A stretch of 64,000 nt of DNA from CAVOJY01 sp963696405 (GCA_963696405.1 CAVOJY010000006.1:928314-992313); one strand, 5' to 3'. Shown: positions 17,591-26,585, numbered from the stretch's first letter. The notes: a model not told the origin generated them from the letters alone. Numbers and translations are program-made.

Positions 17591-17998
17591 CGCGCCCGGG
17601 CCGAGCCTGGCCCCCGGGCGCCGGTGGCATCGCGCAGACACGTCCGCTGCACGGGTCCTGGGCGTGGGCGCCTGCTCTTCATCTCGCATGCCAAATCCCC
17701 GTAGCGTTGGCCGCCCGGCGAGTGCTCGGCGCAGGCCTGGGAGCCCCAGGGTCCGGCCCTGACTGTCCCGACTCACGCTCGGGCCGGGAGATCCGGCGTC
17801 GGTCGGGGATTCCTTGTTGGTGGTCCTGCCGGGTCGCTCCCGGCCAAGGCAACGGGGGCTTGCCTATGACCTGGTCGGTCCCCCCTCGCTGGGCAGCGCA
17901 GGGCTCGAGTCGGTCACGGGCGACTTCCCTCTCGCCCGCTTTCTCGCCCCGCTGGGGATCGATGTGCCACGGACGTGCCGGACGCGCAAAGAGGCATA
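17591..17998. other. Intergenic stretch, no convincing gene
   Basis: About 400 bp between divergent units. A plus-strand open frame (17814-18002, 62 codons, containing DLVGPPSLGSAGLESVTGDF) has no ribosome-binding site and no family I recognise; it may be a gene remnant. The right edge runs into the MerR promoter. Nothing else supported. Confidence 0.5.
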
Positions 17999-18027
17999 TT
18001 GACAGTGCTACGTTGTGATGTCATAAT
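17999..18027 (+). promoter_or_regulatory. Consensus promoter with inverted repeat for the MerR-VWA operon
   Basis: TTGACA (17999-18004), 17-bp spacer, CATAAT (18022-18027), then 6 nt to the ATG at 18034, so the mRNA is probably leaderless. The arms TGACA (18000-18004) and TGTCA (18018-18022) form an inverted repeat overlapping both promoter boxes, a likely operator for the regulator encoded immediately downstream. Confidence 0.7.
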
Positions 18028-18033
18028 CGCGCC

Positions 18034-18813
18034 ATGGGAGAGCAGACCGCGTACAGCCTTGCCGATCTCTGCGAGCTCGCCGAGGTCACGCCGCGCACCG
18101 TTCGGTACTACATCGCCGAGGGCCTCCTCCGTTCGCCGGGGACTGGACCAGGGGCGAAGTACGACGACGGCCACCTGGCCCGGCTTCGAATAGTCCGCCG
18201 ACTTCAGCGTGAGCACCTTCCGCTCGCGGAGATCCGTAACCGGCTGCGCGGGCTGTCAGATGATGACGTCCGCGAGATCGTGGCATCGCCGCCGCAGCCG
18301 CCAGCGGGTTCGGCCGCCGACTACGTCCGTTCGGTGCTGGCATCCAGGGGAACGGCTCCGACGCGCACGCTCGGGCCGGTGGATCGCGGCCGGCACGAGC
18401 AGCGACCGGTCCATCCGCTGCGGGGCCTCCTTTCGGCCGGAAGGGTCGCCGAGTCGCCGTCCCTGTACGCGGTGCCCGGCGTGCCCGGCGTGCCCGGCGT
18501 GCCCGCCGCTCCGGCAGCCCCGGCCGTGGCCCCGCCCGTGCCGGAGAACGTCTCGGGCGACGCGATGCTCGCCCTGAAGGCCCGCGCGGCGGTCCGCGAG
18601 ATCAACACCGAGTACGACGCGCCGCCCCACGAGGTCGTTGCCCGGCACGAACCTGCCGACCACGCACTCCCCGAACGCTCCCAGTGGGAGCGGATCTCCC
18701 TGACGCCGGACTTGGAGCTGCACGTCCGGCGCCCGCTATCACGCCTGCAGAACCGTCAACTCGCGCGCCTGCTCCAGCTCGCCCGCGGGCTCCTCGAGGA
18801 GGACATGCCGTGA
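18034..18813 (+). CDS. MerR-family transcriptional regulator with long C-terminal extension
   Basis: 259 residues. Residues 7-75 are a MerR winged helix-turn-helix (YSLADLCELAEVTPRTVRYY, then LARLRIVRRLQREHLPLAEI). A low-complexity linker at about 150-170 repeats PGV and AAP units. The C-terminal part, about 215-259, is helical (PLSRLQNRQLARLLQLARGL) and has no effector-binding cysteines. Its stop overlaps the next start by GTGA, so it is translated together with a VWA protein. It probably controls its own promoter, which contains an inverted repeat. The signal is unknown. Confidence 0.87.
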   Translation: MGEQTAYSLADLCELAEVTPRTVRYYIAEGLLRSPGTGPGAKYDDGHLARLRIVRRLQREHLPLAEIRNRLRGLSDDDVREIVASPPQPPAGSAADYVRSVLASRGTAPTRTLGPVDRGRHEQRPVHPLRGLLSAGRVAESPSLYAVPGVPGVPGVPAAPAAPAVAPPVPENVSGDAMLALKARAAVREINTEYDAPPHEVVARHEPADHALPERSQWERISLTPDLELHVRRPLSRLQNRQLARLLQLARGLLEEDMP

Positions 18814-20084
18814 CCTTCACCGTCCGCGCCGACCGGCGCTTCATTCGTCCAGGTCATCGCTCGAAGCGCCACGTGCTCGCGAGCGTCACCGCACCCGAGC
18901 GGCGCCGCGAGCATCCCCGGCCCCCAGTCAACGTCGCCTTCGTCCTCGATCGCTCCGGCTCGATGAGCGGCCAGAAGATTGCCCTTGCCCGGCAGGCGGT
19001 GAACCGCGCCGTGCAGGGCCTCGATCCCCGGGATCGCTTCGCCGTCGTCGTCTACGACGATCAGATCGACGTCCTCATCGAGAGCACCGCGGCGTCTGGC
19101 GAGGCGAAACGCATGGTGCTGGGACGCCTCGCCACCACCGATGCGCGCGGCAGCACGAACCTCGCCGAGGGATGGCTCCGCGGCTGCGAGCAGGTCAGCA
19201 CCAACCTTGACGGCGCGACGGTCGGGAGGTGCCTCCTCCTCACGGACGGGCTCGCGAACGTCGGTATCACCGACCCCGTCGAGCTCGAGCATCACGCGCG
19301 GGAGCTCCGGAAGAGGGGGGTCACGACGACCACCCTCGGCGTCGGCGCGGACTTTGACGAGGCTCTGCTCCGCGGGATGTCGACCGCCAGCGGGGGCAAC
19401 TTCCACTTCATCGAGCATGCCGCGCAAATCCCGGACGTGCTCGCCACCGAGCTCGGCGAGGCGCTCGACATCGTGGTCCGCGATGCCGTCCTCGAGATCG
19501 AGACTGACCCACGCGTCCACGTTGAGCCGCTGGCCCTGAAGCACGTCGAGTCCCACGAGGGGTTGACCCAGGTCATGCTCGGCGACCTTGTGTCGGCGCA
19601 GATACTCGACGTCGTCCTTCGACTTGGCTTCCCGTACGGCACCCTCGGTGGCATCGTTCGGGCGACGCTCCGTCTCCGTGATCGCGACGGCCTGCTTCCC
19701 TCGGTGCCGCAGAACGTCGTCTTCGAGTACGCGGGCGATGAGGTCAACGACACGCAGCCGCGCGACCGCGACATCGACCGTCTCGTGGCCTCGCTGGAGG
19801 CCGCGAAGGTTCGCGAGGAGGCGATCTACCGCAACCGTCTCGGCGAGTTCGACCAGGCCAGGGCGGGCCTGGAAAGAGCCGCGCAGATGGTCCTCTCATA
19901 CGCGGGGAATGACCCGGAGCTCCTGGCGATCGCCGCCGAACTCCAACGCGAAGCGACCCAGTTCGCGCGGGAGGTCCGCGAGATGGACCGCAAGAAGATG
20001 TACTTCGCCGCCAGCAACGTCGCCGCGATGCGCGGCCCCCAGGGGCAGGCCAGGCGGAGTCGGCCGCCGCAGGACGCGCGGTAG
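18810..20084 (+). CDS. von Willebrand factor A-domain protein
   Basis: 424 residues from GTG 18810, with GAGGAGG upstream inside the MerR gene and a 4-bp overlap. No signal peptide, so probably cytoplasmic. The VWA domain starts near residue 45 with an intact MIDAS motif (FVLDRSGSMSG), then TDARGSTNLAEGW and LLLTDGLANVG. After about residue 230 a beta-rich region follows, then a helical C-terminus (EFDQARAGLERAAQMVLSYA). VWA proteins bind divalent metals and partner proteins. The tight coupling to MerR suggests that the partner of one is the other or that they act in one response. Function unknown. Confidence 0.87.
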   Translation: MTFTVRADRRFIRPGHRSKRHVLASVTAPERRREHPRPPVNVAFVLDRSGSMSGQKIALARQAVNRAVQGLDPRDRFAVVVYDDQIDVLIESTAASGEAKRMVLGRLATTDARGSTNLAEGWLRGCEQVSTNLDGATVGRCLLLTDGLANVGITDPVELEHHARELRKRGVTTTTLGVGADFDEALLRGMSTASGGNFHFIEHAAQIPDVLATELGEALDIVVRDAVLEIETDPRVHVEPLALKHVESHEGLTQVMLGDLVSAQILDVVLRLGFPYGTLGGIVRATLRLRDRDGLLPSVPQNVVFEYAGDEVNDTQPRDRDIDRLVASLEAAKVREEAIYRNRLGEFDQARAGLERAAQMVLSYAGNDPELLAIAAELQREATQFAREVREMDRKKMYFAASNVAAMRGPQGQARRSRPPQDAR

Positions 20085-20139
20085 GCAACAACAGGCGACA
20101 GGGCTCGGCGACCGCTCGCCATCGGGCTCTGCGCCGGGG

Positions 20140-20526
20140 TCAGCCCTGCTCGAGGATGGGGCGGGCGACGTCAGGTTTGTCGACCACGAACGCGAACATG
20201 GCGCGGTCGCCCCAGCGGCCGATGAAGAGGTGGCCGTAGATGTTGACACCGGCGTCGGCGAGACGGCGCGATATCTCGGCCATCCCGCCCGGCCGGTCGG
20301 GCACCTCGGTGATCAGCGACTCGCCCTCGTGGTATTTGTAGCCGCCCTCGTTGAGCACGGCGCGGGTTGTGTCGTCGTCGGCCGTGGTCATGATGACATG
20401 GCCCGAGTCGCCGATGCCGCCGCCCCCGATGGCACGGAGGTCCACGCCGCGGGCGGCGAGGGCCTCGGCGAGTGTCGCGAGGCCGCCCGGCTCGTTGCGG
20501 AGCTGGACGATGAACTGCTGGGCCAT
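20140..20526 (-). CDS. Tandem ACT-domain protein
   Basis: 128 residues from ATG 20526, with GGAGG 7 nt upstream. Two ACT-like halves: FIVQLRNEPGGLATLAEALA with VDLRAIGGGGIGDSGHVIMT, then LITEVPDRPGGMAEISRRLA with GVNIYGHLFIGRWGDRAMFA. ACT domains bind amino acids or other small ligands. There is no catalytic or DNA-binding domain attached, so it is probably a ligand sensor or regulatory partner. It follows the ferric-reductase-like gene on the same strand after about 70 bp. Confidence 0.85.
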   Translation of the reverse strand: MAQQFIVQLRNEPGGLATLAEALAARGVDLRAIGGGGIGDSGHVIMTTADDDTTRAVLNEGGYKYHEGESLITEVPDRPGGMAEISRRLADAGVNIYGHLFIGRWGDRAMFAFVVDKPDVARPILEQG

Positions 20527-20594
20527 CCACGTTCCTCCACGGCTCGTCCCGGGCGCCGCACCTGCGCCGCCGGGCGATTCTACGCGCGCCGGAG

Positions 20595-21384
20595 TCAGCC
20601 GGAGGTGACGGCGACGTCCCGGGTCAGCGTGTGCGCCGCAGCCGCTGTCCTTGTCCGGGCGCGCCGGGTCGAGACGGACAGGGCGATCCGGTAGACGAGG
20701 AGGAACACCACCGCGACAGTGGCGCCCACGTAGATCCCCCATGCCCAGGGGGTGCCGCTGTCGGAACCGGCCTGCAGACCGTGCAGCGTTGACGTGAGGA
20801 ACGCCAGGAAGGTCACGTAGTGAAGAAGCCGCCAGGCGCGCTGACCGATCCGGCCCCGGACGTAGAAACTGGCAACGACCACGAGGGAGAGGTAGAAGGC
20901 GATCTGCCCGAACCCGACCCAGAGCGGCCGGTACGGGGCCGCGAACGGCACGAGGAGGTCGGCATAGGGAGAACGGGACGGCGCCGTCCAGCGTGAGCAG
21001 GAGGGCATGGACCCCGGCGAGCCCGAGGCCGACCAGGGCCAGGTCCTTGTGCAGCGCGAACGTGACCGGCCGGTGGGCGATCGCGTCCAGCAGTCTCGTG
21101 GTGAGGAGAAGCCCGTAGATGACGGACCCCGCGACCGCCAGGTAGGCGAGGAAGGCGAAGAGGCGGGTTCCGTACCAGGGGAGCTTGTCCTGCTGGGCGA
21201 CTGCCGCCGCGATGAGCGACTGGATGGCGCCGGGCGCTGTTGCCCCCAAAACGAACCCGATACCGACAAGGAACAGGCCCCAACCGGCAAGGCGGACACG
21301 CGGGTCAAGACCCTGGTAGCGGACGGCACCTCCCGGGCGCGCGGGTCGCGGAAGAGGCGGCGCAGGCCGAGAGGATGCGTTCAC
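20595..21384 (-). pseudogene. Ferric-reductase-like heme membrane protein, one frameshift
   Basis: GTG at 21384 overlaps the ApbE stop (GTGA). Frame 1 gives the first helices (LAGWGLFLVGIGFVLGATAP, LFAFLAYLAVAGSVIYGLLL) and two histidines in HRPVTFALHKDLALVGLGLA and GVHALLLTLDGA. At a GGG run near 20970 coding moves to a second frame: LWVGFGQIAFYLSLVVVASF, RLLHYVTFLAFLTSTLHGLQ and a last helix. The paired histidines in successive helices are the heme b ligands of ferric-reductase/YedZ-type proteins, which carry electrons across the membrane. The single break is at a homopolymer, so the gene may be intact in the cell. Confidence 0.75.
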
Positions 21385-22454
21385 GCCGCGAGCCACAGGG
21401 ACGTCTGGGGCAGGGCGAACGACTCGCCGCGGGCGGTGAGAACCACCGCGCCGAGAGCACCGATCCGGTCCAGGTAGGCGAGGCCGGCGGCCGCTCCCAG
21501 GATGACCGCGGTCTTGGCGAAGGCCTCGGCCTCCCGCGCCGTGCCGGCCAGGACGGTCGCCTGGACAACGTCAGTGGCTGCCGGCTGGCCGGTGCGCGGA
21601 TCGATCAGGTGGTGTCGCGGCTCGTCCTCGGGACCCCAGCGGTGGACGGAGACTCCCGAGGTTGCCAGCCCGAACCGGGCCGGGATACCCGGGCGGGGCG
21701 CCTCCAGCCGGAACACCGCCAGGTCCAGCGAAGAGTCGCGAGGATCCTCGACCGAGATCTCCCAGCTGTCTCCCGGGGCAACCCGGATGGAGAGATCGCC
21801 GTCCGCGTCTACGAGCGCCCCGGCAGCACCCCGGAGGAGTCCGAGGGCACGGTCCGCGATCCAGCCCTTGGCCACGCCGTCGAGGTCGAACCGCACGCCG
21901 GGGCGCCGCAGAAGCATGGTCGAGCGCGGCATGGCCGCCCCGGGGAGGCGGTGCCCCATGTCGGCGAGCCGCCATCGTGGCGCGACGCGGTGTCGCGTGC
22001 GAGCGGGATCCTCGTCGTGGGCGTCCGGCCCGGCGCCCGCCACGGCCTCGGGCGCGGCGCCCGGCGGCACGGCGTTGTCCCAGGCCGTGGCCTCCGCAGC
22101 CAGGCGCTCGTCGAGAAGGGTCACGTCGACGATCCCGCCTGTCAGCCAGGCGGCCTCGGCTGCCCACTCGAGTGCCTCCGCGATCGTCGGTGGCACCGGG
22201 ACCAGCGTCCGCCGGTCCTGGTTCAGCAGGGTCAGCTGTGAGTCCGGCTCGAAGCGGTTCAGCCGCACTGCCCACGAACGAACGCGCCGGGCAACCTGCA
22301 GGGCCAGGCCCTCGGCCGCGGGCTCCTCCGGCTCCGGCACCGCAAGGTGGATCCCGAGGCGGCCCCCCATGGCCCGCTCCAAGAGCGAGACGTGCACCAG
22401 CGTATGCCCGGCTTGCCCCGGCCCGGTCACCGCGACGCCCCCCGCGAGGTTCAT
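21381..22454 (-). CDS. apbE: ApbE-type FAD:protein FMN transferase
   Basis: 357 residues from ATG 22454, which overlaps the stop of the preceding gene (ATGA) and has GGAGGG upstream. Family motifs: LNRFEPDSQLTLLN, FDLDGVAKGWIADRAL, DADGDLSIR and HHLIDPRTGQPAATDVVQAT. ApbE attaches FMN from FAD to a threonine or serine of exported redox proteins outside the membrane. No signal peptide is obvious at the start. No FMN_bind, RnfG or NqrC-type target is visible among the neighbours, which are a heme membrane protein and two small secreted proteins; one of these might be the acceptor. Operon membership is clear from overlaps. Confidence 0.87.
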   Translation of the reverse strand: MNLAGGVAVTGPGQAGHTLVHVSLLERAMGGRLGIHLAVPEPEEPAAEGLALQVARRVRSWAVRLNRFEPDSQLTLLNQDRRTLVPVPPTIAEALEWAAEAAWLTGGIVDVTLLDERLAAEATAWDNAVPPGAAPEAVAGAGPDAHDEDPARTRHRVAPRWRLADMGHRLPGAAMPRSTMLLRRPGVRFDLDGVAKGWIADRALGLLRGAAGALVDADGDLSIRVAPGDSWEISVEDPRDSSLDLAVFRLEAPRPGIPARFGLATSGVSVHRWGPEDEPRHHLIDPRTGQPAATDVVQATVLAGTAREAEAFAKTAVILGAAAGLAYLDRIGALGAVVLTARGESFALPQTSLWLAA

Positions 22455-22903
22455 GGTTTCCCTCCGGACTGGCTCGTCACGATGATAACCCGCTTCCTTG
22501 GAGCGGCAGTCGCGGGAGCGGGCGCCGACGTCTTCGGCGCGGCGGTCGGCCTTGGGGTGGGCGCCTGTAGCCTGGTCACGAGGGCCTGCGGGGGAGGCGT
22601 CTGGCCCGGCGCGAGATAGATGTACCGCGTCACGTGCTGGACGATCGTGGGCGGCTCGCCGGCGGTGGACCCTGCCGGCGACAACGAGGCGCCCGCCGCA
22701 GCACCAGCGGCAGCTTCGGCAGTGCCGGGGGAGGCAGTGGCGGCATCCGACGCTCCACCCGTTCCATCCACGGCCACGATCGGAGCCGGCGGCGCGACGA
22801 CCGCCCCGACCAACGCGGACAGCGCGGCGAGGCCGCCCAGGCCCAGGACCAGCCGCATGGGCCGGGGGTCGGGGCGCTGTCTCGGTTCGTGCGCGCCGGT
22901 CAT
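22451..22903 (-). CDS. Small anchored extracytoplasmic protein in the ApbE operon
   Basis: 150 residues from ATG 22903, one base after the stop of the preceding gene. A cytoplasmic arm (to about residue 16) precedes a membrane segment (LVLGLGGLAALSALVGAVVA). The outside part is Ala/Pro/Thr-rich and contains HVTRYIYLAPGQTPPP and a C-terminal RKRVIIVTSQSGGKP. Just after the membrane segment is D-G-T-G-G-A-S, which loosely resembles the ApbE acceptor motif D-x-x-S/T-G-A-T. It shares the Y-I-x3-G-x-T-P-x-P element and the VIIV tail with the preceding protein, so the two look related. Function unknown. Confidence 0.65.
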   Translation of the reverse strand: MTGAHEPRQRPDPRPMRLVLGLGGLAALSALVGAVVAPPAPIVAVDGTGGASDAATASPGTAEAAAGAAAGASLSPAGSTAGEPPTIVQHVTRYIYLAPGQTPPPQALVTRLQAPTPRPTAAPKTSAPAPATAAPRKRVIIVTSQSGGKP

Positions 22904-22904
22904 C

Positions 22905-23307
22905 TCAGTCGTCCCCACCTTCGGGCTCGCCGTCGCCATCCTCTTCATCTTCGTGCTCGCCGCCGCGCGCCACCCGCACGATGATCACGGGACCCTCGTC
23001 GGCGGCTGCCGGCGCCGGCGTCGCGGCCACAGCCCGGGGAGGATCGGCCGGCTGCGGCGTCCCGGCTGCCGGGATGTACACGTTGTCGTAGACGATCTTC
23101 ACTCGAGGGTCGGGCGCAGCCGCCTCGGACGGGGGAGCGGGAGCAGCGGTTGTGCCGGCGGTCCCCGCAGGGGTCCCGGAAGTGTCAGTGGCGACCGTCG
23201 CCTTCGGTCCGTGGGCTGCCCGGCGCGAAGCCGGCGGCCGCCAGGGCGATCGCGAGGGTCGCACCCGCGGCGGCGGCGGCGAGGATGAGCCCGGCTCGGT
23301 GGATCAT
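22905..23307 (-). pseudogene. Small secreted protein heading the ApbE operon, one frameshift
   Basis: ATG at 23307 begins a signal-peptide-like MIHRAGLILAAAAAGATLAI. Near 23215 the coding moves by one base and continues as PDPRVKIVYDNVYIPAAGTP, then GPVIIVRVARGGEHEDEEDG and an acidic C-terminus. Read through, it would have about 134 residues. The NVYIPAAGTPQP and VIIV elements match the next gene product, so they are probably paralogues. It is the first gene of an operon divergent from a two-component system. Function unknown; the break may be a sequencing indel. Confidence 0.55.
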
Positions 23308-23532
23308 GACCGGCACGTTTCTCCCTGGCTCGGTGGTGCGTTCGCGCGCCACCAGTGAGATGTGGACAGCGGGAACGGGCCCGCAGCATTGGCTATCGTG
23401 CGAGCGTGCCGTTGGACGTCGATGTGGCACAGATGTGAATGCCCAAAGAAACGGACCAGGGCTCGATTGACGGCCAGAAAGCCGCCCCGTGGCCGTTGAC
23501 GGCGGCGGCGCGGACCGTGAGGATGAGGGACC
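23308..23532. promoter_or_regulatory. Control region between the redox operon and the two-component system
   Basis: This 225-bp divergent spacer must hold the promoters of both units. Two TTGACGG sequences (about 23465 and 23495) are -35-like for the plus strand, but no good -10 follows at 17 bp. I see no clear PhoB/OmpR-type direct repeat by eye. Confidence 0.3.
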
Positions 23533-24207
23533 ATGCGGATCCTGGTCGTCGAGGACGAGCCGAAGATGGGCGAGCTGATCCGGCGCGTCCTTGTTTCCGA
23601 ACGCCACGTCGCCGACATCGCGCCGGATGGGGTGGGCGCGCTCGCGCTCGCCGCCGGAGAACCCTACGACGTCATCGTGCTCGACCGGATGCTCCCCGAC
23701 ATGGACGGCGTCGAGGTACTCAGGCTCCTGCGTGCACGCGGCGTGGCGACCCCGGTGCTGATGCTGACCGCGCTGGATGCGGTCGAGCACCGAGTCGCGG
23801 GGCTCGACGCCGGCGCCGACGACTACCTGGCGAAGCCGTTCGCGTTCGCGGAGCTCCTGGCCCGGCTGCGGGCTCTCGGTCGCCGGTCGGTCGTACCGGA
23901 GGGGGAGCACCTCGCAGCCGGTGACATCGAGCTCGACGAGATGCGGCACGTCGCCCGGGTCGGCGACGAGGCGGTTGAGCTGTCGGCGCGAGAGTTCGCG
24001 TTGCTCGCCTACTTCGTGCGCCATGCTGGCCAGGTGCTCAACCGCCGGCAGATCCTCGACGCGGTCTGGGGAGCCGAGCCGGACGTCTATTCGAACGTCG
24101 TGGACCTGTACGTCCATTACCTGCGCCGCAAGCTCGCCGAGGTGGGGCGCCCCGACGCAATTCATACGGTGCGCGGCGTTGGCTATGCCCTTCGGCCCGA
24201 GGCCTGA
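23533..24207 (+). CDS. OmpR/PhoB-family response regulator
   Basis: 224 residues. The receiver domain is residues 1-115, with acidic pocket VVEDE, phosphorylation Asp51 in IVLDRMLPDMDG, switch Thr in MLTALDAVEHR and Lys in YLAKPFAFAELLARL. The C-terminal winged helix (about 128-222) has VELSAREFALLAYFVRHAGQ and VHYLRRKLAEVG...VRGVGYALRP. The histidine kinase gene follows after one base. The nearest targets are the divergent ApbE/heme operon and the exporter operon downstream. Confidence 0.95.
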   Translation: MRILVVEDEPKMGELIRRVLVSERHVADIAPDGVGALALAAGEPYDVIVLDRMLPDMDGVEVLRLLRARGVATPVLMLTALDAVEHRVAGLDAGADDYLAKPFAFAELLARLRALGRRSVVPEGEHLAAGDIELDEMRHVARVGDEAVELSAREFALLAYFVRHAGQVLNRRQILDAVWGAEPDVYSNVVDLYVHYLRRKLAEVGRPDAIHTVRGVGYALRPEA

Positions 24208-24208
24208 C

Positions 24209-25629
24209 ATGCTCGTCGACGGCAGCTCGTCCGCCAGCGGCGGTTCGTCCGCCAGCGGCGGTTCGTCCGCCAACGGCGGTTCGTCCGTTGGCGGCGGTCC
24301 ACCCGACCGGGCGGCCACGTCGGGAGAGCGGCTCCTCCGGCAGACGCGTTGGCGCATCGCCGCGGTCACCCTGGCCCTCGTCGCGGCGCTGGTCGCGGTC
24401 GTCGGCATGACCATCGCCGTCGTCGCCATCCAGGCGCTGGAGGCGAACGTCGACCGCGCCCTGGAGGCGACCGCGCGGTCGGCGGTGGCGCAGCTGGAGG
24501 ACGGGATACCCGAGGCAGGCGGCGAGGGCGATGACGGGGGCGGCGAGACCGAGCACCTGCCCGCTTCCGCCGACACGTTCGTCGTCGTGCTGGACGCCGT
24601 GGGGCAGCGTCGCGGCGAACCCGTCGCGTGTCGTGCTGGCGCAGTATCCCGATCCCGCCCCGGCCGTGGAGAACGCCCGGGCGAACGGGCGGGACCTGCG
24701 CACGGTGTCGCTCGGCGGCGTTCCCGTCCGCCTCCTGACGCTCCCGCTTCTCTCGGGCGAGGACGGCGGTGCGGCAGACCCCGCCGGGTTCGTGCAGGCC
24801 GGGTTCGTGATGACGCTTCACGACCAGCAGGTCACCAGCCTCATCTCCGCGGTCATCGGGGCCGGTCTGCTCGGGCTCATCGGGGCGGCGCTCGTGACCG
24901 CCGTGGTGACGGCGAGGGCGCTTGCGCCGGTGCGTGCCGCGTTCGCTCGCGAGCGCAGGTTCGTCGCGGACGCTTCGCATGAGCTGCGCACCCCGGTCGC
25001 GCTCGTCCACGCGTCCGCCGAGGTGCTGCAGCGGGAAGACCTGGTACGGGCCGACGGCCGGCCGCTCGTCGACGACATCCTGGCCGAGTCCGGCCGGCTG
25101 GGCCGCCTTGTCGGCGATCTCCTCACCCTGGCCGCGTCCGACGCGCATGCCCTCACCGTCGAGCGCGCCCCGCTCGACCTCGCGGAGCTTGCTCGCGACA
25201 CCGTCCGCCGGGCAACCCCGCTGGCCGGCGAGCGGGGCCTGGCCCTCGTTCTCGGCTGCCCTCGCGGCTGGCCGCATTGCCGGTGCTCGGGCGACCGGGA
25301 TCGGCTGGACGCAGCTCCTCCTGGTCCTCCTCGACAACGCGTTTTCCCATTCGCCTCCTGGCGGGACGGTCAGGGTTGCGGCCGATCGCGCCGGTGGCAG
25401 CGCCCGAGTCGTCGTGTGCGACCAGGGGCCCGGCGTCGCCCGCGACGATCGCGAGCGGATCTTCGAGCCGTTCGCCCGGTCGGCCGGGACTCGCGCCCGC
25501 GACCGCGGAGGAACGGGCCTCGGGCTCGCCATCGCGAAGGAGATCGCCGAGCGGCACCAGGGGACCATCGATGTCGACGATGCGCCCGGCGGTGGCGCGC
25601 GGTTCGTCGTGGCTATTCCGCTGGCGTAG
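24209..25629 (+). pseudogene. Sensor histidine kinase, frame broken twice
   Basis: ATG at 24209 follows the regulator stop by one base. The N-terminus is a repetitive GGSSAS tract, then a membrane helix (IAAVTLALVAALVAVVGMTI). At a GGGG run near 24600 coding shifts to frame 3 (NPSRVVLAQYPDPAPAVENA, second helix, HAMP-like region, H-box FVADASHELRTPVALVHASA). Near 25260 it shifts to frame 1 (N-box LLLVLLDNAFSHSPPGGTV, VVVCDQGPGVARDDRERIFE, GGTGLGLAIAKEI). All catalytic boxes are intact, so the kinase may be functional if the breaks are sequencing indels. Its 3' end overlaps the convergent acetyltransferase gene by 17 bp. Confidence 0.85.
24226..24297 (+). repeat. 18-bp in-frame tandem repeat in the kinase N-terminus
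   Basis: Four imperfect copies of an 18-bp unit, GTTCGTCCGCCAGCGGCG and variants, encode G-G-S-S-A-S-type hexapeptides before the first membrane helix. Copies 2 and 3 are nearly identical, which suggests recent slippage. Confidence 0.8.
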
Positions 25630-26572
25630 CCTCGCCCCGGAACCAGTCCTCGACCACGAGGAGCCGACGGTAGCCCAGGTGCTCGTTGAGCGCGAGCATG
25701 TCGCGGTTCGTCGTGTCGTTGTCGGTGTGGATCACGGCTATCCCCTGCTCCGCCATCCAGCAAATCGTGACGAGCTTGACGAGATGCGCGAGGCCGCGGC
25801 GACGGAAATCGGGGTGCGTGCCCGTCAGGTCGTTCGCGGCTCGCCGCCCGTCGCGGTCCACGAGGAGCCACGCCTGGGACACGGGGCGGTCGCCCGCCAG
25901 GAGGTAGAAGCTTCCATCCCGGTCCACGAGCGGCCGGGCGAACGAGTGCCGGCGCCACGCAGCGTAGCTGTACCCGATCGGGTCGTCCCACGGAGCGTCG
26001 CGGTCGCAGGCGAGGTAGAGGTCGAACAGGTCACGAGGCCTGCCTTCCAGGTCCCGGAGCGGCGCGAGCCGGAAGCCCCCGGCCTCGGCCCGGCTGAGCC
26101 GGTCCGGCAGGTCGGACGTGTCAACCGTGCGTGGGTCGAGACTCCACACCTGGTTTGCGCGCTTCTGCCGAAATCCGCGCCGCCGCAGGAACGCGGCGCT
26201 CTCCTCGTCACCGGCCGCGCAGCCTGACCACGTGGGGGGCGAGCCGAGCGCGAGAGGTGGTCGTCAAGGGCGCGGTAGAGGCGTCTCGCCGACGCCCGTG
26301 CGCCGGGCGTCGGGGAGCACCCCGAACCAGGCGAACGCGGTGCGGTCGACGGTCATGTACTCGAGACCCCCGGCTGCGTACCCGATAACGCGATCACCCT
26401 CGATCGCGACCCAGCGGCGGATGTGCTCCGAGCGGCTCGCGTGACGAGTCTGCCAGGCGAGGTCGTCGGCCGTGAGGATGTCCCACGGCCAGAGCACGCG
26501 GAACAGCTCGACCACGCCAGGCAGGTCCACCCGTCGGAGTGGTCGCACCCTTGCCGCGTCGACCGGTCCCAT
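25613..26572 (-). pseudogene. Double-GNAT acetyltransferase, frameshifted
   Basis: The N-terminal half (start 26572) reads VDAARVRPLRRVDLPGVVEL, HIRRWVAIEGDRVIGYAAGG and FGVLPDARRTGVG, a GNAT domain with the R-x-x-G-x-G/A-type acetyl-CoA loop. Between about 26270 and 26150 the frame changes twice. The C-terminal half has GSFYLLAGDRPVSQAWLLVD, NDLTGTHPDFRRRGLAHLVK and NTTNRDMLALNEHLGY-like residues (DNDTTNRDMLALNEHLGYRR), a second GNAT domain. Total about 319 codons. It follows the exporter genes on the same strand by about 14 bp, so it is probably the last gene of that operon. Substrate unknown. Confidence 0.75.
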
Positions 26573-26585
26573 GCGCCGCTCCCGG

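Noticed and set aside
17814..18002. A 62-codon plus-strand frame before the MerR promoter
   Set aside because: No ribosome-binding site, no family resemblance, and it ends inside the promoter; at best a remnant.
18478..18540. PGVPGVPGV-AAPAAPA coding repeat in the MerR gene as a mobile or CRISPR-like repeat
   Set aside because: It is a short in-frame low-complexity linker of 9-bp units, not spaced repeats. No CRISPR array is present anywhere in the window.
22366..24576. Minus-strand frames of 400-540 codons across the two-component system
   Set aside because: They lie opposite the response regulator and kinase, whose motifs are unmistakable, and have no ribosome-binding site or domain.
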